In this document: piece after piece, positions 9,828-17,545 of the stretch
How positions within the stretch are numbered: position 1 is the first letter of the stretch
How the letters are laid out: the number at the start of each line of letters is the position of its first letter
Notes under the pieces: generated by a model
The model's database searches: none
Seen by the model: only the letters and a program-made list of their open reading frames with translations
What the model was told of the DNA's origin: nothing
Program-made: the position numbers and the translations under genes
DNA from: Chrysochromulina tobinii
Taxonomy: Eukaryota; Haptophyta; Prymnesiales; Chrysochromulinaceae
Assembly: GCA_001275005.1 (NCBI GenBank)
Contig: JWZX01002880.1
Coordinates: 1-42,082 of the forward strand
Reading direction: 5' to 3'
Length of the DNA: 42,082 nucleotides

Positions 9828-10221
9828 ATGGCGAGCTTCGGCGGCGCTTTGCCTCTTCGAGGCGAGCCGTCTTCGGGCATGCCAGGGGGCGTGCCAGTGT
9901 TCAATCCAACAGACAGTGCGCACGCTCTCCTTTCGTCCGCCCATAACGACTACCTTGCCCCGCACGCCTGCTCCCACTCAACACTCGGGGCTTGCATGTG
10001 CCCGTGAATGCGAGCAGTGGACATCGATGTCGAAGACGGCATCATCGAGCACGATGCGCCGCAGGAGAGGACCGATGCAGACTTTTTCAACGGTGGGCTA
10101 ACTGCCCACACCGAGCACCGAACGCCTCAGCAACCGCGGCGACCTCCTCTTGATCCCGCTCATCCCCTCAATCCTGCACGCAGATTTTGGTGACGATTTT
10201 GATGACGAGGACCTCGACTGA
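9828..10221 (+). CDS. COPS9: COP9 signalosome subunit 9 (CSNAP), three small exons
   Basis: The C-terminus DADFFNDFGDDFDDEDLD matches the diagnostic tail of CSNAP/COPS9 (ADFFNDFEDLFDDDD in animals), a very small acidic subunit of the COP9 signalosome, the cullin deneddylase. The tail is split by an intron: exon 2 ends ...TTCAACG at 10092, intron 10093-10183 (91 bp, GTGGGC...CAG), exon 3 10184-10221. The first exon is modelled as 9828-9915 with a 102-bp intron (9916-10017, GTGCGC...CAG), giving 66 residues beginning MASFGGALPLRGEP and containing MDIDVEDGIIEHD. A simpler start at the ATG at 10008 would give 40 residues. Animal CSNAP is 57 residues. The DFFNDF tail and phase-perfect join make the identity convincing; the N-terminus is less certain. 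Confidence 0.8.
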
Positions 10222-10682
10222 GCGCACGTATGTGCTCGACGACCTGGCCCGCTGAATAAGATAGACTACGCATCAGGCCGGCGCAACCATGCCTTGGGCG
10301 TCACGTTGCGCTGCGCCTGAGTCCTGTGCGGCACCCCGGTAGCCTGTGTGAGACAGCGCCATTGCGGTCGAGACGCGTCGTATTCCCTGAGCGAAAAAGC
10401 AGACCCTTTGAGCTATTTGAGCCCTAATTTTCACCATCCAAGCCACACCCCGTCCACGGTCCACGCGCGCGCGGACTGTATGGCGGAGTCCGGAGTCTGC
10501 TGTCTGGTGTCTCGCGATGATCTGGCATCTCGTCCGCGAGACCCGCGAGCCTGAGCGCGACACCCGGCGGTGGACATCGCGAGCTGTGAGACGTGCGGGC
10601 GCGGCCTGTGCACCTCTCTCGCTCCTCTCGCGTTTCGCGTCTCGTCGTGCCCGGCACCATGTGCCCTATGATTCATCAGATA
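10222..10682. other. Convergent 3' spacer COPS9 / CS-TPR gene
   Basis: 461 bp between two 3' ends. No further gene, repeat or RNA was recognised. Confidence 0.5.
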
Positions 10683-12524
10683 TCAAGAGATCTCGCCGGC
10701 CTCCATGCGCCTCTTCCGCTCGGCTTGCATGCGTGCCACATTGAGGCCGGCGGCCGCCTCCTTATTGCCCGGCTCGAGAGCGAGCGCCTTGGTGAAGGCG
10801 GCACACGCGCCGGCGGGGTCCTCCTCGGCCTGGAGCGCGAGCGCCAGCCGGAAGTGCCCCTTTGCAAATTTGGGTTCGAGTTTGACGCACTCGAGCGCGT
10901 CCTCCCGGGCTTGGGCGTACCTGATGAGGGAGGCAATCAGCGGTGCACTCAGCGATGCACTCAGCGATGCACTCGAGCGCGTCCACGTGGGCTCGGGCGG
11001 ACCGTCCAAGCTTGAGAAAGCACGCGGCGCGGTTAGAGTAGAGTGTGTGCTGGCTCCCATCGAGGGTAAGGGCCTCGGTGTAGAAGACGGCAGCCTGCTG
11101 GTACTCATTCGCTTTGAAGGCCTCGTTCCCCTGTGCAGGAGGCAAGCCCATCAGAGGCGATCAGAGGCGATCAGAGGCGATCAGAGGCCTTCCGAGGCGA
11201 GGCCATCCGTGGCCATCCGAGCAAACGCCGTCCACGCAGGACACCTGCTTCTTCTTGTACTCGATCCGCGCCGCCATACGACCCTCTTCCGTCTGCTCTG
11301 CCTGCACTGTGGCCACGCTCGCCTGCTCTGCCTGCTCCTTGAGCATCGTCTTCATCTGCTCGCGCTCGGCTTGCGTGAGCTTCTTGCCTAATCCGGAGCC
11401 GAGCATGCCGTCGACGACCTCGTCGAGCTTGTCCGAATGCATGCGCGTGCGCCTCTCGAATTCGCGCACCTGAGGAGGGAGGCTATCATGGGTCAAGAGC
11501 GTTGTCCGAATGCATGCGCGTGTAATTCGCGCACCTCGCGCTCGGTCGTAGGGAACTCATTGCACAGTCGGATGACCAGCTCAGTCTCGAGCGGACCCGT
11601 CGCCGACAGCCGGCGTGTGATGAACTGGTCGATATCCTCCGAGAGCGCCATCTGCGGCCTCTCCTGTTGGAGCGAGTCAAAGTCGATCGTGGTGCCCAAC
11701 GCGGTGTCGTCTTCAAAAGCGACACTGGTGCTACGTGCTCCGGTGCTCATGAGACGGTCGAAGAAGTCGGCCTGCGCGAAAGTGAGCGCGAGGCCCGTGC
11801 ACTTGTCCACCTGTAGCGTCGCCGCCTTCGCGCCCAGCCGCACCGCCGCGCGCTCGCATCTCCACACCTCGACAATCTCCGTGAGCACCCGCGCCTGCAC
11901 ATCGATGCGAGTGTCGGTGCAGTGCTCGATCTGCACCTTGATCACGGAGAGCTCGGGCGCGAGCGTGAGCTTGCAGCCCTTGCATCCGCTGATGATCAGC
12001 ACGGGCAGCTCCGGCATCCCCTCCTCAGTCGGCGTGATCGTTCGCTCCACGTCTCTCAAGTCGCACAGCTTGAACGGCTTCGCGCGGCTCGGCCCCTCGA
12101 GCTCTCCGGCGAGGCGTGCCTTGGCCTCCTTGAGCAGCTCCTGCTTGCTCTTGGGTTCCGCGCGCTTGAAGCCGTCGAGGAGCGCGGGCGCCACCTCGGG
12201 CGCCGGGTCGGAGGCAAGGAGCCGATCCCACACGCCGGGCACTGCCTTGTGCAGCGTGATCACGAGCGTTGCGGCACCGCCATCCTTGTCGACGACCCAC
12301 AGCGACTCGCCGGTCACGATCACGGCCGAGAGCTCCTCCGAAGCCGGGAGTGGCGACGTGCCTGCCTCGTCCAGCGCGAGCTTTATTGTGCGCGCCGAGA
12401 AGGAGCACTTCACTGACGCCGAGGACGCCCCGAGCGGAACCTTGATGGTGACATCTTGCAGCGTCCGGTCCCAGGTATAGCCCGTGCCACTTCCGCCGCT
12501 GTATTGACCCGGTACGTGCATCAT
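10683..12524 (-). CDS. CS-domain, C-CAP-like and TPR co-chaperone-like protein, four exons
   Basis: Exons in transcript order: 12524-11535, 11469-11245, 11130-11003, 10920-10683, giving 526 residues with every join in phase. Residues about 15-105 form a CS (p23/NudC) domain: GYTWDRTLQDVTIKVPLG ... ESLWVVDKDG ... LVITLHKAVPGVWDRLL. Residues about 165-290 resemble the beta-helix of C-CAP/tubulin cofactor C (VLIISGCKGCKLTLAPELSV, VQIEHCTDTRIDV, LQVDKCTGLALTF). Residues about 325-405 are charged and helical. From residue 406 follow TPR repeats: GNEAFKANEYQQAAVFYTEAL, LYSNRAACFLKLGRYAQARE, then GHFRLALALQAEEDPAGACA, ending RRMEAGEIS. CS plus TPR suggests an HSP90/dynein-type co-chaperone; the CARP-like middle hints at actin or tubulin. 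Both roles are inference. All three introns are of the unusual type described in the findings. Confidence 0.85.
10921..11002 (-). other. Intron 3 of CS-TPR gene, duplication-derived
   Basis: 82-bp GT-AG intron. Its first 37 nt (11002 to 10966) match the first 37 nt of the downstream exon (10920 to 10884) at 31 positions. The middle holds three tandem 12-mers GAGTGCATCGCT (third has one change). It ends CTGATTGCCTCCCTCATCAG and contains TGATTGCC. Confidence 0.85.
11131..11244 (-). other. Intron 2 of CS-TPR gene, with decamer array
   Basis: 114-bp GT-AG intron (GTGTCC...CACAG). In the sense direction it carries tandem TCGCCTCTGA decamers at 11151-11180 plus a variant at 11181-11190, so TGATCGCC is repeated. 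No exon duplication is evident at its ends. Confidence 0.85.
11470..11534 (-). other. Intron 1 of CS-TPR gene, duplication-derived
   Basis: 65-bp GT-AG intron (GTGCGC...CTCAG). Its first 11 nt are identical to the start of the downstream exon (11469-11459), and a 21-nt block at 11502-11522 is identical to exon sequence at 11429-11449. Between the blocks the intron copy has a single base where the exon has nine. It ends ATGATAGCCTCCCTCCTCAG. Confidence 0.9.
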
Positions 12525-13103
12525 CGTGCTGGTGCTATATCAAGCGAGTTACAGGCTGATCGGCACGAGGCCGTCCGCGGCGGCGAGCTCGGGCGTGGTA
12601 GCCCTATGAAGCGTTTGTGAAGCCAGAAGATTTCTAACGAGTCGATTCCTGAAGCGTGAAAGGACTCATCAGAGAAACCGGGGCGGCAAGTCAGTCATTC
12701 ACAGTTAGTCTTGTCGCGAGTCCCCCGCGCTCACCACACTCCGTCTCAAAGGACGGCTCCGCTGCCCTCGGTCAACACAAGTACTGAGTACTCGGGCCAA
12801 ACTCAAATCTCAATTGAGAATTGTTGGCTTGTGTGGTCGTGCTCTCCCCAAGTTGGGCGTCCGACCGCTGCCGCACGGTCGCCTGCAGTCGACCAGAGTC
12901 AGTCGGTCAGTCAGTCAGTACTCTGTGGAAGTTTTTTTTTTCAACTGACTCAAGTACACGTAAATTTTCGTTTTCTGTGAGGTCTGGGTCGTCCATGGGG
13001 TCGTCTGAGCTCGCCGATTCATATCATATCCACAAGCAAGCAAGCTAGTTAGTCGAAACACATATTCTCAGCGAGAATATGATCCCCATGCCCAGCCCCA
13101 CAT
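12525..13103. other. Intergenic: CS-TPR promoter side and SDR 3' end
   Basis: 579 bp upstream of the CS-TPR start (12524, minus) and downstream of the SDR stop (13104, minus). It has a short (CAGT)n run near 12900-12920 and a T9 tract near 12931-12940. The perfect hairpin at 13061-13081 is listed separately. No gene recognised. Confidence 0.5.
13061..13081 (-). terminator. Perfect 9-bp-stem hairpin just 3' of the SDR gene
   Basis: CATATTCTC-AGC-GAGAATATG forms a perfect 9-bp stem with a 3-nt loop, beginning 22 bp beyond the SDR stop codon. It may mark the 3' end of the transcript or stabilise it. There is no established role for such hairpins in this lineage that I know of, so the terminator label is inference. 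Confidence 0.35.
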
Positions 13104-13883
13104 TCACTGCCACGGCCAGCGTGCCGCAACGAGCAGCGCAGAGAGGTCGGTCGTTGGCTCGCCTTTGCCAATGCATATGTCGAAGCGCAGCCCCGAGGCC
13201 CTCTCGGCCACCGCCTCCGCCATGACACGGGCGACATCCAGCCTCGAGATGGCGCCGTAATGAGGCAAAGTGTCATCATGTCCCACGATGAGTTCCTTCT
13301 CGCCCGGCCCGTACTTGCCCTCGATGCCGCACGGTTTCACGATCACGTTGCCAATGCCCGAGCTCATCAGGAAGGCCTCGGCGTTCAGTTTCCAAAACAA
13401 GATGGGGCCACCCATGAACGGTTTTGGATTCGGATCGGTGGTGCCCATGGATGAGCAGAGCACGACACGTTTCTCGCTCATTGGCGAAGACCCAGAAGCC
13501 ACCAGTGCCTTCACCTGGTTCTCGACTCCGATAAATTCGATCGCCTTTTGCTCGTCCTCGTCGGAACCACCAGGCGCCCCCACCGCAATGGCCACTGTGT
13601 CGACCCCGGCGAAGGCAGGCGTGAGGGTGGCGGGTACCGTGACATCGCCATAATAGATGCCCTCGGACGCGTCGCAAATCGTGCAGTTGAGGATCTTTTG
13701 GGCATCCTCATGAGCCGTCGATGTGTTGTAGATGAATGCACGAACCATGCCAACACGTGGATCAGCCTTGAGCTGTTTGTAAAGCAGGCTGCCGGTGCCT
13801 CCCGTCGCTCCTGTCACGATGACAGAGGGTGGTGTGAGCGGAAGCTGACCGAGAAAGCCGAATAAGTGCATGACACTGAGCAT
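13104..13883 (-). CDS. Atypical SDR / NAD(P)-binding Rossmann protein
   Basis: 259 residues from the ATG at 13883; the frame continues upstream, but that part is not protein-like. A short hydrophobic N-terminus (MLSVMHLFGFLGQLPL) precedes the dinucleotide motif VIVTGATGGTG (residues 21-31), the TGxxGxxG signature of atypical short-chain dehydrogenases of the NmrA/YbjT kind. Further landmarks are VTVPATLTPAFAGVDTVAIAVG, KRVVLCSSMGTT, a long fold-completing segment with NVIVKPCGIEGKYG, ISRLDVARVMAEA, and an ending LSALLVAARWPW that recalls the AARxPW end common in this group. No clear YxxxK catalytic pair, as in atypical members. The hydrophobic N-terminus may be an organelle-targeting signal. 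Substrate unknown. Confidence 0.8.
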   Translation of the reverse strand: MLSVMHLFGFLGQLPLTPPSVIVTGATGGTGSLLYKQLKADPRVGMVRAFIYNTSTAHEDAQKILNCTICDASEGIYYGDVTVPATLTPAFAGVDTVAIAVGAPGGSDEDEQKAIEFIGVENQVKALVASGSSPMSEKRVVLCSSMGTTDPNPKPFMGGPILFWKLNAEAFLMSSGIGNVIVKPCGIEGKYGPGEKELIVGHDDTLPHYGAISRLDVARVMAEAVAERASGLRFDICIGKGEPTTDLSALLVAARWPWQ

Positions 13884-14789
13884 GAGAAAAAGAAGTGAAG
13901 TCGGTTTAGTCAAGTCGGTTAAGTCAAGTCCGTAAGGCGGTTCTGGTTGACCCCACCGTGGAGGCGCGTACGCGTCGTCTAACGGCCTCGTGCCCTCGTC
14001 TCGAGCATGGTTTGTTGGTTTCGAGAGGTTAAAGGGGTGGGTGGCCGTGTCGCCAAGATGCGTAACGCGTTTTCGCGTGACGCTATGCTGCCATGCCGTG
14101 TGCCGCATTGAAACGAGAGATGAGAGAGATTCATTTCAGATTTTGATTCCCATTGTCGACAATGATTGTCGAGGTTGCCGTGTGACGCCCAAAGTTACAC
14201 GGCTATGAACGAATGAACCCAACGTGAACGAGGGCCAGATTACAGGGGGGACGGTATCCATCATGGAACCAGACAAGGGGGATGCGGGAGAACCCAAATG
14301 GGGGGTCTCTCCGCCGTTAGTAGGGTTTTGGAGGGTGAAGGGGATTCCCAGGGGAAAGCCTTACAGGCAGCGGTTCGTATGCCGCCTGCGCCGCTGCGCG
14401 CGGGCTGATACTGCTCTCTTAATACTCACACGCCGACGGCTCCGCCTCGAGAGAAATTCCGCTGGCGGCTGACGGTCGGACGTTCGAATATCGAAGCGCG
14501 AACTTGAACTTGAACTTGAACGAAGCGCCGACGGTCGGACTTTCGAATATCTTAAATATCAACTTTTACCGGCCCGCCCAAACCGGGCGGCCGGCGGGTA
14601 AAATTTCGCGATCGACATTCATTCTTCAAAGCCAAATGTTCTCATTCGACAACTTAGACAACGGACCGGCGCGCACTTACGGAATTGCTGCCAAAAGCTC
14701 GGGGACCCTGGACCGTTCACAGTGCATCCCCACAGATCTCCTCCGCTCGCGGGAGACCTGTTTGAGTTCCATGTTGCCGAATCTTTCAC
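13884..14789. promoter_or_regulatory. Divergent spacer SDR / methyltransferase-oxygenase
   Basis: 906 bp between two head-to-head starts, the longest such spacer here. It contains a perfect 14-bp palindrome CATTGTCGACAATG at 14151-14164 and a 22-bp direct repeat (14471-14492 and 14530-14551, one mismatch) flanking a TTGAAC triplication. Around 14570-14600 a short GC-rich stem (CCGGCCCGCC / GGCGGCCGG) is possible. No gene was recognised; open frames here lack family resemblance. Confidence 0.45.
14471..14551. repeat. 22-bp direct repeat flanking a TTGAAC tract
   Basis: Two copies of a 22-mer starting GACGGTCGGAC and ending TTCGAATATC lie at 14471-14492 and 14530-14551 with one difference. Between them is (CTTGAA)n. 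Located 240-320 bp upstream of the plus-strand methyltransferase-oxygenase; a regulatory site is possible. Confidence 0.75.
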
Positions 14790-16307
14790 ATGTCCGCCGG
14801 CGATCCGCTCGCCTCAGAGCAAGACGCGCTCCTTCGTCAGTACTACCTTAGCCGGGGAACCCGCGACACGACGAGCCGGTGGTCGGCCGACGGCCCGAAG
14901 TCCATCTCGCCATTCGTGCCGTGCTGCGCCTCCCGCATCCCGACCGTGCTGCGCGCGGCGCGCTTGATGCCCGACGACGTGCTGTGGGACCTTGGGTGCG
15001 GCGACGGCCGACTGCTGCACCATGCGGCGGGTCAGTATGGCTGCCGATGTGTTGGCGTCGATATCGACGCGCCGTGCATCGCCGAGGCCAAGCAACGCGC
15101 AGTCGAGCAGCGCGTGGCGCATCTGTGCGAGTTTGCCACATGCGACCTGACGGCGCTAGAGCCCGGTGCGCTGCGGCCATCGCCCTCCGCCGCCGACGGA
15201 TGCGTCACACTCGGTGCGGCGGCCCTCGGTGACGACGATTCCTCCGACGGCGACGCTGTGCGGCAGCGGCTGCCGGCGCCGACGTGCGTGCTCATCTTCA
15301 TCACCTCGCATGGTCTGACTCGGCTAGAGCAGTTCCTGCACCGTGAATGGGCCGCGGGCGGGCTGCGCATCGTCACGTGCGTCGAGTCGCTCGCAAGCTG
15401 CTTCGACTTTGAGAGCGAAGACCCCTTATTTGCTGCCGACGAGGGACGTCATGAGTGGCCCATTTATGAGGCGCATGCGCAGCACGGCGTGTACGTTACT
15501 CCGCCGTGCGGCACGAGGGTCGAAGCTTGGGCGGAGCTCGAGCCGCTGCACCTGCCACGCATGCCCCCCACCCCCGCCGAGCTTGATGCGATCGAGGACG
15601 TGCATGCCAACTTTGCCCTCATCGACCAATTGCTCTCCTCGGCTGAGAGGCGCGCCATTGACGAGATCGGCGCGCGCTGTGCGGCAGCGGAGGAGGGGGC
15701 GGAGGGCGGGGGCGTGCCGGTGGCGGCGGCGGCGGGCGACGACGACGGTGGCGCGCTGAGCAGCTTCCTATTCGCGAGCGAGACGGCGGGCGCGAGCGAT
15801 CTCGACGTGATCTCGCGCGTCGAAGATTGCATGCATGCGGCCAAGGAGCACCGCGTTGTGCACCTGCATCGACACGGCGCCTTCCAGGCGGAGCTGCCGA
15901 GGCTGCTCGAGACTGTGCTGGCGCGCGTGCGGGCCGTCGACGCGGGCCGGTGGCGGCTGCTGGTAGGTCGCGCCGTCCACATACGCTCGATCGAGTGGCA
16001 TGTCTACCATCCCGGGGGCGCCGTATCGGCCACCGACCATCGCGATACCGGTAGCCTGTTGACCCTCTCGGCGCTCCTGACGAAACCAGACGAGTACGAG
16101 GGAGCGCGCTTTCAGTTCCCGATCGCTCCACGGGGCATCGCCGGCGCGGCTGCCGCAGCAGTGAGCCCAGCGCTCGCGTGCGGCGACGCGGTCCTGTTCC
16201 CGTCGGAGACACGTCATAGCGTGAGCACACTGCTGAAAGGAGAGCGACGATCCTTCGTCATCGAGCTCTGGGAGGGGCCACCCAATCAGCACAACCGCCA
16301 TCGATGA
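14790..16307 (+). CDS. Fusion: class I SAM methyltransferase + 2OG-Fe(II) oxygenase
   Basis: 505 residues without an intron. Residues about 40-200 form a Rossmann methyltransferase. SPFVPCC and DDVLWDLGCGDGRLL (63-76) with VGVDID (88-93) and EAKQRAV resemble the FAM173/ATPSCKMT-like lysine methyltransferase branch (FVP...VLxDLGxGDGR). The later part is divergent: a 40-residue insert precedes CVLIFITSHGLTRLEQFL. Residues about 340-495 form a prolyl-hydroxylase-like double-stranded beta-helix: HVYHPGGAVSATDHRDTGS supplies H417 and D419, ETRHSVSTLLKGERRSF supplies the distal H476 and the 2OG-binding R487, with GDAVLFPSETRH typical of P4H domains. An Ala/Glu/Gly-rich linker sits at about 300-325. 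All metal and co-substrate residues are present, so the oxygenase is probably active. Substrates unknown. Confidence 0.85.
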   Translation: MSAGDPLASEQDALLRQYYLSRGTRDTTSRWSADGPKSISPFVPCCASRIPTVLRAARLMPDDVLWDLGCGDGRLLHHAAGQYGCRCVGVDIDAPCIAEAKQRAVEQRVAHLCEFATCDLTALEPGALRPSPSAADGCVTLGAAALGDDDSSDGDAVRQRLPAPTCVLIFITSHGLTRLEQFLHREWAAGGLRIVTCVESLASCFDFESEDPLFAADEGRHEWPIYEAHAQHGVYVTPPCGTRVEAWAELEPLHLPRMPPTPAELDAIEDVHANFALIDQLLSSAERRAIDEIGARCAAAEEGAEGGGVPVAAAAGDDDGGALSSFLFASETAGASDLDVISRVEDCMHAAKEHRVVHLHRHGAFQAELPRLLETVLARVRAVDAGRWRLLVGRAVHIRSIEWHVYHPGGAVSATDHRDTGSLLTLSALLTKPDEYEGARFQFPIAPRGIAGAAAAAVSPALACGDAVLFPSETRHSVSTLLKGERRSFVIELWEGPPNQHNRHR

Positions 16308-16759
16308 CGTTGGGTGCACGAGGGGACGAAACACGAGGTGTTTCGCGAAGCTTCAGCGCGACCAGTTTCGAGATGGACGCGAGCGAGCGTTTCGCAAGCG
16401 GCAAGGTGTGCACCCGGACTGGCAGTCTCTTTACGTGTGCAAACTCATATCTGGGCATCAGAATGAGTGGTACACACGGGCGTGTGCATTGGTTATTCGG
16501 GCGGAGCCAGGATCTTTACGCTTTCAGCTCATGTACACCCGCGGACTGTAAATGACCTTTCGTGAAATTCGTCAACACAACTATTACCTCTGGGCTATCA
16601 GTGTATGATTCCTCCACCCCCATGGGCGCGCCCTATGTCACCCGCACCATGCCTCTCGCCACCCTCCAAGCCACGGACTCCTGACGAATGTGTCGCTCCC
16701 TGCCCTTGACCTGTAGGGTCGGACACGTACGGCGATGATGGCATCAATGCCAGCCACGC
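16308..16759. other. Convergent 3' spacer
   Basis: 452 bp between the ends of the methyltransferase-oxygenase (plus) and the small myristoylated-type protein (minus). No feature recognised. Confidence 0.5.
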
Positions 16760-17089
16760 TCATGCGGCATCTTCCTCGAGCAGCACGTCAACAATCTTTG
16801 CAATGTCCTTCTCGCGCTCCATTAGGTCGCCCTGAACGTTCAGCTCGCTGAGCGCCTTCTGCGCCATCTTGATGAGCTCAGGATTCGTCGGGATGCTCCC
16901 ATAGTGCTTGGTATAAAAGTCTAGCACGCTTGCCACCAGCTCACCAAGTTGGTCGTCGTCCAAATCTTTGACAGTCTTTGGCAGCAACTTTGCGGCGTCC
17001 GCCGATTTCTGCGCGTACTTGTGCGCTCCACCTTCTATCGCGCGCTGCGTGTCCGGCGCTGCCCCCTCCGTGCTTTGCTCCGCTCCCAT
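16760..17089 (-). CDS. Small putatively N-myristoylated helical protein
   Basis: 109 residues from the ATG at 17089. The frame runs further upstream but contains no better start. The N-terminus MGAEQSTEG fits the N-myristoylation pattern (Gly2, small or polar residue at 5-6, Ser6). The rest is charged and amphipathic with no Cys and no membrane segment: KTVKDLDDDQLGELVASVLD, PELIKMAQKALSEL, REKDIAKIVDVLLEEDAA. I do not recognise the family. The acylation motif and helical repeat suggest a peripheral membrane protein; this is inference. A real gene is likely because the start context, composition and stop are all coherent. Confidence 0.6.
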   Translation of the reverse strand: MGAEQSTEGAAPDTQRAIEGGAHKYAQKSADAAKLLPKTVKDLDDDQLGELVASVLDFYTKHYGSIPTNPELIKMAQKALSELNVQGDLMEREKDIAKIVDVLLEEDAA

Positions 17090-17545
17090 CGCGTTCCCCT
17101 CGTTCGCGCGTCTAAGCCGCGACGAAAAGACAGAACAACTTTGAAACTTCCCTCGGCGATTCCGCGTTTGGGTTGTGCTGCACTCGAGGGACCCTGAGCC
17201 AAACCGAACCCGCACGCACATGCTGCAATGTACGCGTCAGTACACTACATGTACTCCTTACCGCTGAAAACAGTGAGGCGACGTGATCGTAAATGCGGCT
17301 CGACGCGGGTGCGCAATGTCCAATGATGTGCGCAGTGCGGCCCGGCGCCCGCACACTTAGGATGCCCAAGTACATACACTTAGGATGGATCTCGGGAGAT
17401 CTCGAGCTGGAGATATCGAGCTGGAGATCTCGAGCTGGAGATCTCGAGCTGGAGAACTATGCTCGTCCTCGGATTGCATGCACCGCCCGTACGTTCGCGC
17501 GCCGCGGCTGCGCACGCCTCAGCGCACCGGCTCGGGCTGTGGCGC
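17090..17545. other. Intergenic with 14-bp tandem array
   Basis: 456 bp between the small myristoylated-type gene start (17089, minus) and the ZIP stop (17546, minus), so it contains a promoter and a 3' UTR. It holds two copies of ACACTTAGGATG about 24 bp apart (17354 and 17378) and the array at 17396-17451. Confidence 0.6.
17396..17451. repeat. Tandem array of 14-bp unit GAGATCTCGAGCTG
   Basis: Four complete copies of GAGATCTCGAGCTG (second copy GAGATATCGAGCTG), followed by a partial copy. The unit contains the self-complementary words GAGATCTC, CTCGAG and AGCT, so each copy and the array as a whole can form cruciforms. Confidence 0.95.
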
